NCBI RefSeq assembly: GCF_000248055.1
Contig: NZ_BAFC01000107.1
Span: 1 to 38,838, forward strand
Origin: Gordonia sputi NBRC 100414
GTDB lineage: Bacteria > Actinomycetota > Actinomycetes > Mycobacteriales > Mycobacteriaceae
Length of the DNA: 38,838 nt
Reading direction: 5' to 3'
Positions 1 to 7,787 of the stretch are shown here, in pieces. Under the pieces are notes generated by a model. It saw only the letters and a list, made by a program, of their open reading frames with translations, had not been told where the DNA came from and searched no databases. The position numbers and the translations under genes are program-made. Position 1 is the stretch's first letter, and each line of letters opens with the position of its first letter.

Positions 1-46
1 CCGCTGGTCGAGCCTCTACCCGCTGGTCGAGCTTGTCGAGACCACC
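1..46. repeat. Left copy of the dispersed repeat, upstream of the GIY-YIG gene
   Basis: Bases 21-46 are an exact reverse complement of bases 407-432. Bases 1-20 hold a shorter, degenerate unit beginning CCGCTGGTCGAGCC. On this strand the core reads CGCTGGTCGAGCTTGTCGAG followed by ACCACC. This orientation is opposite to every other long copy in the window. The flanking sequence to the left lies outside the window, so a longer array cannot be excluded. Confidence 0.9.
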
Positions 47-102
47 AAGCGGCCTGTGGATAGAGAATCTCGGCAGCAGATCTGTGGGCGCATAGTTGTC
101 GG

Positions 103-393
103 ATGAGCGGCTACATGTACATCCTCGAGTGCTCTGACGGCAGCTACTACGTGGGCAGCACACGGAACGTCGAGTCCAGAGTCGAGCAGCACAACTCCGG
201 GCAGGGGAGTCGCTACACGCGCTGCCGGCTGCCAGTTCGGCTTGTTTATCAACACGAATGCTCGACCATCGCAGAGGCGTACACGTTGGAGAAGCGCGTC
301 CAGAACTGGTCCCGTGGGAAACGGAAGGCTCTCATTGCTGGGGATTACGTGCTGCTGCAACAACTCTCACGCAACCGACAAGGCGGGGCGTAG
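103..393 (+). CDS. Small GIY-YIG nuclease family protein
   Basis: This 96-residue protein is a single GIY-YIG domain, the fold of the UvrC N-terminal nuclease and of stand-alone YhbQ/SLX1-like proteins. The GIY-equivalent is MYILECSDGSYYVGST near residues 5-20, in which YIL and YVG take the place of GIY and YIG. The conserved Arg of the family follows (VESRVEQH, about residue 27), and a C-terminal Glu lies in AYTLEKRVQNWSR (about residue 64). There is no DNA-binding or other accessory domain. The start is uncertain because no good ribosome binding site precedes ATG 103; ATG 115 is an alternative. The gene sits alone between two perfect inverted copies of the dispersed repeat (21-46, 407-432). 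The substrate is unknown; members of this group are often annotated as UvrC-like, but there is no evidence of a repair role here. Confidence 0.85.
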   Translation: MSGYMYILECSDGSYYVGSTRNVESRVEQHNSGQGSRYTRCRLPVRLVYQHECSTIAEAYTLEKRVQNWSRGKRKALIAGDYVLLQQLSRNRQGGA

Positions 394-406
394 GTGCTCG
401 CAGCGG

Positions 407-432
407 GGTGGTCTCGACAAGCTCGACCAGCG
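407..432. repeat. Right copy of the dispersed repeat, downstream of the GIY-YIG gene
   Basis: The copy begins GGTGGTCTCGACAAGCTCGA and ends CCAGCG. It is a perfect 26-bp inverted match to 21-46, so the pair brackets a 412-bp unit containing only the GIY-YIG gene. It lies 14 bp past the stop of the convergent IclR gene, between two gene ends. Confidence 0.9.
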
Positions 433-446
433 AGCGGCGACGGGCG

Positions 447-1244
447 TCAGCCGCGGTAGCCCAGGCGGCGGCTGACCGTGTCGGCGGCGCGGACGACGCC
501 CTCGGCGAGATGGGGGGCGTCGGCGGGGTCGAGGCGGTAGCGCGGGCCCGAGATGCTCAGCGCCGAGACCACGGCGCCGGTGCTGTCGCGGACCGGGGCG
601 GCGAGTGCGACGAGCCCGACCTCGAGCTCCTCGTCAGCCAGCGCCCAACCGCGGGCGGACGAGGCTTCGAGGTCGGCGATGAGCTGATCGAGGTCGGTGA
701 TGGTGTTGTCGGTGAAGCCCGGTAGTTCGTCGGAGTAGAGCAGGCGGAGTTCTCGTTCGCTCAAGCCGGTGAGCAGCGCCTTCCCCGACGACGTGGCGTG
801 CGCGGGTGACGGCTGCCCGATCCAGGTCTTCAGTGCAACGCTCGAAGAGCCCTGCGACTCGACCACGTTGATGGCCTGCGCGGCGTCGAGGACAGCGAGA
901 TTGGTTGTCTCCCCGGTCCTCCTGGCCACGTCGTCGCAGACGTCCTGACCGAGCTTGGCGAGATCCATTGTGGCGGTAGTCGATCCGGCCAATCGCACAA
1001 CAGTGAAGCCGATGCGATACTTCCGGCCACCCAGCGCCTGCTCGACGAAGCCGCGCGATTCCAGCGATGCCACGATCCGTGAGACCGTCGACTTGTGGAC
1101 TCCGAGAGCGACTGACAGTTCGGTGATGCCGGCGGCGCCCGCGTCGGCGATCAGCTCCATGATCTGCAGCGCGCGGTCGACGGACTGCACGGCGCCACCT
1201 GCGGACTTGTCGTGGTCGGGTGCGTCGGTGGACATGATGCTCAT
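447..1244 (-). CDS. IclR-family transcriptional regulator
   Basis: The N-terminal winged helix-turn-helix (about residues 20-75, with KSTVSRIVASLESRGFVEQ as recognition region) and the C-terminal IclR effector domain (about residues 90-260, with SPAHATSSGKALL) are both complete. ATG 1244 was chosen because AGGTAGG sits just upstream; ATG 1235 and the in-frame ATG 1286 are alternatives. IclR proteins bind as dimers or tetramers and are usually pathway-specific repressors or activators answering a small catabolic ligand. This gene is the last of the minus-strand choline/betaine genes, separated from codA by about 160 bp that contain an inverted TTGTGTACGTRC pair. It is the likely regulator of the cluster, which is inferred from position; the ligand is not known. 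Confidence 0.85.
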   Translation of the reverse strand: MSIMSTDAPDHDKSAGGAVQSVDRALQIMELIADAGAAGITELSVALGVHKSTVSRIVASLESRGFVEQALGGRKYRIGFTVVRLAGSTTATMDLAKLGQDVCDDVARRTGETTNLAVLDAAQAINVVESQGSSSVALKTWIGQPSPAHATSSGKALLTGLSERELRLLYSDELPGFTDNTITDLDQLIADLEASSARGWALADEELEVGLVALAAPVRDSTGAVVSALSISGPRYRLDPADAPHLAEGVVRAADTVSRRLGYRG

Positions 1245-1297
1245 GAGCCTACCTGTCGATTCCGTTGGGTTGAGGCTGCTGGCCACTTACCCAATCT

Positions 1298-1380
1298 GCA
1301 CGTACACAATCTGGTCGTGAGCGGGCCGCCATCGAAATAATCTCCTCGGCCTCGCGCTGAGGTACGACTTGTGTACGTAC
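1298..1380. promoter_or_regulatory. Inverted 12-mer pair upstream of the IclR gene, candidate operator
   Basis: GCACGTACACAA at 1298-1309 and TTGTGTACGTAC at 1369-1380 are inverted copies matching at 11 of 12 positions, with the promoter-containing stretch between them. They lie 54-136 bp upstream of the IclR start at 1244 and beyond the end of codA. Autoregulation by IclR proteins through such sites is common. Assignment to this protein is inferred. Confidence 0.4.
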
Positions 1381-1406
1381 CAGGCGAACTCGACACGGGT
1401 GAGCGC

Positions 1407-2981
1407 TCATCGGCTTCGGTTCGCCTCCTTGATGAGGTCCGCGCACTTCTCCGCCATGGTCATCACTGTGATGTTCGGGTTGACGACGGGCAGTTTGGGC
1501 ATCGCCGACGCGTCGACAACCCGCAGGCCCGCAACCCCCTTCACCCGCAGCTCGGGATCGAGCACCGCCAGCGGATCCGACGCCGCGCCCATCCTCGCGG
1601 TACCCGCGGGGTGGTACACGGTGTTGTGTGTCTTGTGCATATAGTCGATCAGCTCGTCGTCGGTCACGGCGTCGAGTCCCGGTGCGAGTTCGCGAGACAC
1701 CCACTCCGACAACGGACTCTGCGCGCCGATCTCACGCGCGAGCCGTATACCGGCGAGCATCACCTGCTCGTCGTGGCCCTCGGGATCGGTGAAATAGCGC
1801 GGGTCAACCCGGGGCCGGTCGCGGAAGTCGCGCGACCGCAGTCGCACCGTTCCCCGGGAAAGTCCCTGCGTCACATTGGGTGTGAGGCAGAACCCCGACT
1901 CCGTGGTGGGGTAGCCCCATCGGAGTGTGTTCATGTCGAACGGCACGCTGCCGTAGTGCATCATCAGGTCCGAGTAGTCGAGGCCGTCACGTGTGGTGGC
2001 AAAGAGGCCGATCTCCCACCACTGCGTCGACTCGGTGACCATCGGCTGGGACGCCTCCCAGAACACCAGGCCCTCGACGTGGTCGTCGAGGTTCTCGCCG
2101 ACGCCGGGCGAGTCGACACGCACCTCCACTCCGACCTCGCGCAGGTGATCCGCCGGTCCGATCCCGCTGAGCATCAACAGCTTCGGAGTGTCGATAGCGC
2201 CCGCGGTCACGATGACCTCGCGTCGCGCGTCGACGGTGTCGTATCCGCTGAGATCCGGCCGCAGGAACGTGACGCCGGTGGCGCGCAAGGTGTCGTCGAT
2301 GACGATCTCGCTGACCCAACTGTTCGTCAGCACAGTCAGATTGGGCCGCTTGTCGAGGATCGGATGCAGGTAGGCGTGCGACGACGACATGCGTTCGCCC
2401 GCTTCGTTCGCGTTGATCTGCAGCCAGCCGGCGGCATTCAAGTGCCATTCGTCGCGATTGAACGCGACGGTGTCGAGGCCGAGTTTGGCGGCGGCATCCA
2501 AAACCGCTTGCCCGCAGAGGTCATTGGGTGGCACATCGCGCAGTCGGACCGGGCCGTCGTGTCCGTGCGGATAGCCCTGGTATGTCCCGTCAGCGACGTT
2601 GTTCTCCACGCGTGCGACGTAAGGCAGTACGGCTTCGGGCCCCCAACCGGTCGCGCCCATCGACTCCCAGTCCCGTAGTCCCTGCGCGAGAGGCCAGAAG
2701 GCGATACACGAGTTGTGCGACGAACATCCGCCGAGCACCTTGGCCCTGGCGTGTCGCAGGAAGCTGTTGCCCTTCTCCTGCGGTTCGACTGGGTAGTCCC
2801 AGTCGTAGCCGGAGTCGAGCAGGTGCATCCAGTCGGCCAACACCAGGATCGCCGGATCGTCGACGTCACTCGGTCCGGCTTCGATCAGACAGACAGTTAC
2901 GTCGGGATCTTCGGAAAGTCGTGCGGTAAGAACACATCCGGCGGTTCCACCTCCGGCGATCACGTAGTCGTAGGTGATCAC
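1407..2981 (-). CDS. codA: Choline oxidase (GMC oxidoreductase)
   Basis: This enzyme oxidises choline to betaine aldehyde and on to glycine betaine with O2, releasing H2O2. The 524-residue length fits, and the sequence follows the Arthrobacter choline oxidase pattern more closely than BetA dehydrogenases. It has the Rossmann motif GGGTAGCVL near residue 10 and GGCSSHNSC, whose His89 aligns with the His that carries FAD covalently in choline oxidase. QWWEIG supplies the active-site Glu, and MHYGSVPFDMN and YHPAGTARMG supply the two catalytic His residues. VVNPNITVM supplies the Asn. The start is GTG 2981, which overlaps the stop of the upstream permease by 4 bp (GTGA); longer in-frame extensions run through that gene and were discarded. 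Its partner genes are betaine aldehyde dehydrogenase and the APC permease. Confidence 0.88.
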   Translation of the reverse strand: MITYDYVIAGGGTAGCVLTARLSEDPDVTVCLIEAGPSDVDDPAILVLADWMHLLDSGYDWDYPVEPQEKGNSFLRHARAKVLGGCSSHNSCIAFWPLAQGLRDWESMGATGWGPEAVLPYVARVENNVADGTYQGYPHGHDGPVRLRDVPPNDLCGQAVLDAAAKLGLDTVAFNRDEWHLNAAGWLQINANEAGERMSSSHAYLHPILDKRPNLTVLTNSWVSEIVIDDTLRATGVTFLRPDLSGYDTVDARREVIVTAGAIDTPKLLMLSGIGPADHLREVGVEVRVDSPGVGENLDDHVEGLVFWEASQPMVTESTQWWEIGLFATTRDGLDYSDLMMHYGSVPFDMNTLRWGYPTTESGFCLTPNVTQGLSRGTVRLRSRDFRDRPRVDPRYFTDPEGHDEQVMLAGIRLAREIGAQSPLSEWVSRELAPGLDAVTDDELIDYMHKTHNTVYHPAGTARMGAASDPLAVLDPELRVKGVAGLRVVDASAMPKLPVVNPNITVMTMAEKCADLIKEANRSR

Positions 2982-4525
2982 TGCGCGGCCTCCGTGGCGA
3001 TGTCGTTGGTGCTCGAATGCGATGCCAGTACACCGATGTTCCGACGTCCGACGGTGAAGTACCAGAGCAACCCGAGCCCGAGGATGATGCCGATATAGAC
3101 GAATGCACCCCATGTGTTGAACCACGGTGTGCCGTACACCGCAGAGCGCGGCCATGCCAGGTTCAGTGCCATTCCAATGCCCCAGACGACGGCCAGCAGG
3201 TTCACCGCCAGACCCCACCGCCCCATCGTGAAGTAGCCGCCCTCGGCGAGATCCTTCGGTGGCCACTCACCTCGAAAACGCTTGAGCAGCATGGGCATCG
3301 TGACCAACAGATATGCGAGGTAGATCATGATGATCGCGATCGACGTCAGCACCGTGAAGATCTTCGGCTGACCGATGTTGATCACCAGTATCAGCACCGC
3401 GAGAATTCCGATGACGAAAGCGGGAATGACCGGAGTCTGACGCTTCGGGTCGACCTTGGCCAGATGAGAGCCGAAGGGCAGCGCGTTGTCGCGGGCCATC
3501 GCAAACATCAATCGGATCGCCGCCGTGTGCACGGCGAGTGAGCAGACGACGACCGCGATGACGATGGCGACGAGGAAGATCTTGCCCAGCGGTCCCCACA
3601 TCACGGTTTCGACGATGTACTGCAGGCTGCCGTCTGGCTGACCAAGCTTGGGATCGTCAAGATCCGGGCCGGCCATGATCGCGAAAACGAGTATCGCACC
3701 GCCGATGACGAACGACGCAAGAATCGCGCGCAGGATCGCCTTCGGCGCGGTGCGTCGTGGTTCGACGGTCTCCTCGCCGAGCGAACTGGCGGTGTCGAAG
3801 CCGTACATCACATAACCCGACGCCAGCGACGCGACGAGGAATGCACCAAGGTAGCCGCCACTCTCGCCTGCCCCGTACCCGTGTGTGGAAAAGAAGACCT
3901 GCGGGCCGCGGGTCACGTTGCACGCCAGGATGATTGCGATGAGTACGGCTGCGATGAGTTCGACGAAGACGCCGACACTGTTGATCAATGCCATGAGCCG
4001 TACGCTCCACGCGTTGATGGCGGTGGTGAGGGCCACCAGGATCGAGCCGAGGATCACCGCGTTGACCGCGTACGACGTCGGCGTGGAACCGTCGCCGTAG
4101 ATCTGGAAACCGCTCCACAGTCTCGGCAGATTGAGCTGTAGCGCCAACACGACGGCGGCCAGGGTGACGATCGACGCCGTGAGCATCAACCAGCCCGCCG
4201 ACCACCCAACCAACTGCGTGCCCAATCGCTTTGCCCAGTTGTATACCGACCCTGCGACCGGGTACTTGGCTGCGAGCTCCATGAAACACAGTGCGACACA
4301 GAGCTGTCCGACGAAGACGATCGGCCACGACCAGAGATAAGCCGGTCCTGCGGTCCCGAAGCCGAAGTAGAACAGCTGGAAGGTCCCGGTAAGAATGGAG
4401 ATGTAGCTGACGCCCGCGGCGAAGCTGGCGAACTTGCCGATACTACGGTCGAGCGACTGTTTGTATCCGAAGTCTTCGAGGCCGTCGGCCTCGGAAGTGG
4501 TTGTCGGCGTAGACTCTGTGGCCAT
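2978..4525 (-). CDS. APC-family permease, probable choline or amine importer
   Basis: A 515-residue integral membrane protein with about twelve hydrophobic segments, starting after a polar N-terminal tail of about 35 residues. The APC hallmarks are visible: an early helix ending in FYFGFGTAGPAY, ELAAKYPVAGSVYNW in the second helix region, and the conserved loop GEETVEPRRTAPKAI (about residues 245-260). It belongs to the amino acid/amine transporter branch of the APC superfamily, driven by proton or sodium gradients. It is translationally coupled to codA (4-bp overlap) and lies 17 bp downstream of the aldehyde dehydrogenase, so choline or a related quaternary or primary amine is the likely substrate. 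The substrate cannot be read from the sequence. Confidence 0.8.
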   Translation of the reverse strand: MATESTPTTTSEADGLEDFGYKQSLDRSIGKFASFAAGVSYISILTGTFQLFYFGFGTAGPAYLWSWPIVFVGQLCVALCFMELAAKYPVAGSVYNWAKRLGTQLVGWSAGWLMLTASIVTLAAVVLALQLNLPRLWSGFQIYGDGSTPTSYAVNAVILGSILVALTTAINAWSVRLMALINSVGVFVELIAAVLIAIILACNVTRGPQVFFSTHGYGAGESGGYLGAFLVASLASGYVMYGFDTASSLGEETVEPRRTAPKAILRAILASFVIGGAILVFAIMAGPDLDDPKLGQPDGSLQYIVETVMWGPLGKIFLVAIVIAVVVCSLAVHTAAIRLMFAMARDNALPFGSHLAKVDPKRQTPVIPAFVIGILAVLILVINIGQPKIFTVLTSIAIIMIYLAYLLVTMPMLLKRFRGEWPPKDLAEGGYFTMGRWGLAVNLLAVVWGIGMALNLAWPRSAVYGTPWFNTWGAFVYIGIILGLGLLWYFTVGRRNIGVLASHSSTNDIATEAAQ

Positions 4526-4542
4526 TGTTCCTCATCGCGTGA

Positions 4543-6048
4543 TCATTCCGGTCCGAACCACCGCGACGCCGACGGCGCGGTGTTGTGCCAGATGTGCTTT
4601 GTTTCTTGGTATTCCGCGAGCCCAGTCGGGCCCAGTTCGCGTCCGTTGCCGGACTTGCCGAATCCTCCCCATTCGGCGGCTGGTGTGTAGTAGCCGAAGT
4701 CGTTGAGCCACACGGTTCCGTGTCGCAGACCGCGAACCATCCGTTCGCCGAGCGCGGCGTCGGAGGTGCGGACTCCCGCGGCCAAACCGTATGCGGTGTC
4801 GTTTCCGAGTGTGAGCGCCTGCTCCTCGGTCTCGAATCGTTCGACGGTGAGGATCGGTCCGAAAGTCTCGTCGCGGACGATCGTCATAGACCGGTCGCAG
4901 TGGTCGAAGATGGTGGGGGAGAAGAAGTATCCGCCCGGATCGAGATCGTCGCGATCCGGCCGTCCGCCGCCGCAACGCAGCACGGCGCCTTCGTCCTTGG
5001 CCGACGCCACGTAGGCGTGCATCTTGTCGAGTTGTGCCTGCGACACCAGGGGGCCGGTCTCGCTGGTCGGATCGAGTCCGTCGCCCATGCGAATGGTGCA
5101 GGCGCGCTGGACGAGAGCGTCGACGAAGTCGTCGGCGATGGAGGACTGCACGATGAGCCGTGTGCCCGACGAGCACACCTGGCCCGAGTGTAGGAACACC
5201 CCGGTGAGTACCTGGTCGACCGACGATTCCCAGTCGGCGTCGTCGAAGACGATGTGCGGGTTCTTTCCGCCGAGTTCGACGGCGACCTTGGTGACGTGTT
5301 TGGCGGCGGTCTCCGAGATCACAATGCCGGTCTGCAGGCCGCCCGTGAACGAGATGAAGTCGACGTCGGGGTTGTCGGTGAGCGCGGGACCGAGAACGGC
5401 TCCGGACCCCTGCACCAGGTTGAGTACCCCGGCGGGGACTCCTGCCTCCTCGCACAGCCTGACGAAAGCGATCGTCGAAAGGGGCGTCACCTCACTGGGT
5501 TTGGCGACCATGGTGCAACCTGCTGCGAGCGCGGGGGCGATCTTCCACGAGATCTGCAGGAGCGGATAGTTCCAGGGCGCGATGAGAACGCAGACCCCGA
5601 TCGGCTCGCGCACCACTCGGCTGATCACGGCGGGGTTGCCGACGTCGACGAGCCGATCGGCAGACGTCTCGACGAGCGAGGCGTAGTAGCGGAACACCGA
5701 CTCGACGTCGTCGATGTCGATCTCACTCTCCGCCAACGTCTTTCCGGTGTCGAGTGTCTCGATGTATGCGAGGTCTGCTTTGTCGCGGACCAACAGGTCG
5801 GCGATACGGCGTAGAAGCGCTGCTCGCTCGGCGACCGGCGTCGCAGGCCATTTGCCGTCGTCGAACGTCGTACGTGCAGCGGTGACGGCGGCTGTCGCGT
5901 CGTCGGAGCTAGCCTCGTCGACAGAGATGAACTCGGTGCCGTTCGCAGGGTTGATCAGCGCGCGGACGCCGCCGTCGGAGGCGGGGCGCCACGTGCCGTC
6001 GATGTAGAGCTGATGCGTGCCGATCAGCCCCGCGAGCGGTTGGGTCAT
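4543..6048 (-). CDS. betB: Betaine aldehyde dehydrogenase-like ALDH
   Basis: This 501-residue NAD(P)-dependent aldehyde dehydrogenase has the catalytic Glu259 in VELGGKNPHIVF, the nucleophilic Cys292 in SGQVCSSGTRL and the cofactor-binding APWNYPLLQ. The start at ATG 6048 overlaps the stop of the BCCT gene by 4 bp (ATGA), and it begins MTQPLAGLIGTHQLYIDGTW as expected for the family. An in-frame upstream extension to 6423 only reads antisense-frame BCCT sequence. In this cluster it would oxidise betaine aldehyde to glycine betaine, backing up the second step of choline oxidase. The family is certain. The substrate is inferred from its place between the betaine transporter and codA. Confidence 0.85.
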   Translation of the reverse strand: MTQPLAGLIGTHQLYIDGTWRPASDGGVRALINPANGTEFISVDEASSDDATAAVTAARTTFDDGKWPATPVAERAALLRRIADLLVRDKADLAYIETLDTGKTLAESEIDIDDVESVFRYYASLVETSADRLVDVGNPAVISRVVREPIGVCVLIAPWNYPLLQISWKIAPALAAGCTMVAKPSEVTPLSTIAFVRLCEEAGVPAGVLNLVQGSGAVLGPALTDNPDVDFISFTGGLQTGIVISETAAKHVTKVAVELGGKNPHIVFDDADWESSVDQVLTGVFLHSGQVCSSGTRLIVQSSIADDFVDALVQRACTIRMGDGLDPTSETGPLVSQAQLDKMHAYVASAKDEGAVLRCGGGRPDRDDLDPGGYFFSPTIFDHCDRSMTIVRDETFGPILTVERFETEEQALTLGNDTAYGLAAGVRTSDAALGERMVRGLRHGTVWLNDFGYYTPAAEWGGFGKSGNGRELGPTGLAEYQETKHIWHNTAPSASRWFGPE

Positions 6049-7756
6049 TCGGTTCTCTTGCCTTCCGTAGTTCCCGCGTCTTCCGTTGCGGACGGGATGG
6101 TTTCGACGGTGCCGTTGACGAAGGGAGCGATCGGGTCGCCGGTTTCGGGGTCGAGCACCGCGAACTCGCTGGTCTCGATCTTGACAGCCTCTTCGCGGAT
6201 GTGCTCGTCGACGCGATCGGAGAGCAGACCACGAGCGACGATCAACGGGTCGCGGCGCAAATCCATGTACAGCGACACGCACATGCCGACCATCACCAAC
6301 ACGAACGGCAGCGCAGCGATGATCGCCATCTGTTTGATGCCGTTGAGCCCGTCGTCGCCGCTGACCGCGAGCAGCACCGCGGCGACCGCGCCGGTGGATA
6401 CACCCCAGAAGATGGTAATCCACCTACTCGGTTCGGGCGAACCGCGTTGCGAGAGCGTACCCATCACCAACGACGCCGAATCCGCGCCGGAGACAAGAAG
6501 ATGGCGACCAGAATCATGACGAGCGCGGAGGCTATCGCCGTCCAGGGCATGTTGGCCAAGACGTCGAAGAGCGTGTCCTCGCTGGCGCTGGTGTCGGGAT
6601 CGAAAGGCAGCTTGCCGTCGGTGAATTCACGTATCGCCGATCCGCCGAAGATGCAGAACCACAACAGCGACACCACAGTTGGCACGATCATCACGCCGAC
6701 GACGAACTCACGGATGGTGCGGCCCTTGGAGATCTTCGCCAGGAACATACCGACGAAGGGGGTCCAGGACACCCACCATGCCCAGTAGAAGATGGTCCAC
6801 GATGCCAGCCAGCTCTCACCGTCGGCGTCGACCGTCGCGCCGGATCGTGCGGAGAAGCCGAGGGCGTCGTTGGCGTAGGCGCCCATCGTGGTGGGCAGGA
6901 GGTTGAGGATGAATACGGTGGGGCCAACGACGAACACGAACACCGCGAGGATCAGCGCCAACACCATGTTGATGTTCGACAGCCACTGAATTCCCTTGGC
7001 GATACCCGACACGGCCGACGCGACGAAAGCGGCGGTCAGCACCGCGATGATCGTCACGAGGACCATGGTCGACGGATTCTTCACCCAACCGACCTTGTCC
7101 AGGCCCGAACCGATTTGCAGCGCACCGAGTCCCAGTGAGGCGACGGTTCCGAACAGCGTCGCGAAGATCGCGAGGATGTCAATGATCTTGCCGACTGGGC
7201 CATTCGCCGAATTGCCAAGTAGCGGAGCGAAAACCGCACTCATGAGCTGGCTTCGGCCAAGGCGATAGGTGGAGTATGCGATGGCCAAGCCGACGACTGC
7301 GTACATCGCCCACGGATGAAATCCCCAGTGGAACATGGTGGTTGCCATCGCAACCTGTACGTCGCGAGCGGAGTATCCGGGCGGTGCCTTGACGAAGTGG
7401 AACAGTGGTTCGTATGCGCCGAAGAACATCAAGCCGATGCCCATGCCTGCGCTGAACATCATCGCGATCCAGCTCACCGTGCGGTACTCGGGTTTGTCGC
7501 CGTCCTTGCCGAGCGGAATGCGCCCGTACTTACTCAGGGCGAGCCAGATTGCGAAGATGACGAAACCGGTTGCGGTGAGGATGAACAGCCAACCGAGGTT
7601 GCTGGTGATCCAGTCGAGGACGGTCGACGAGACGGACGCGAGATTATGGGGCTTGATAAGACCCCAGATGAGAAACGCGATGATCAGTGCTGCCGTCGCA
7701 CCGAACACCACCGGGTCGAGTGTGTAGCGTTTCCGCACATCATTCATGTTCGCCAT
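6045..7756 (-). pseudogene. BCCT-family glycine betaine/choline transporter, broken by a one-base frameshift
   Basis: The first part (7756 down to the frameshift) encodes about 420 residues with BCCT hallmarks: GMGIGLMFFGAYEPL, the aromatic-rich WTIFYWAWWVSWTPFVGMF, and KISKGRTIREFV. The frame then runs off as LSPARIRRRW to a stop at 6464. The neighbouring frame continues SGADSASLVMGTLSQRG through the last membrane helices and a polar C-tail to a stop at 6045. One missing base near 6494-6500 restores a single protein of about 570 residues. BCCT carriers are Na+- or H+-coupled importers of betaine or choline, often osmotically controlled through the C-tail. RBS AAAGAGG precedes ATG 7756. The gene is otherwise undecayed, so the event is recent or an assembly error. 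Confidence 0.85.
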
Positions 7757-7787
7757 GGCGCCTCTTTTCGCAGGTAGCGGTGGACAC

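Noticed and set aside
1371..2678. Long plus-strand open frame opposite codA
   Set aside because: It lies antisense to choline oxidase, has arginine- and valine-rich shadow composition and no recognisable domain.
1407..2981. BetA-type choline dehydrogenase
   Set aside because: GGCSSHNSC with the FAD-binding His, QWWEIG and MHYGSVPFDMN follow choline oxidase closely.
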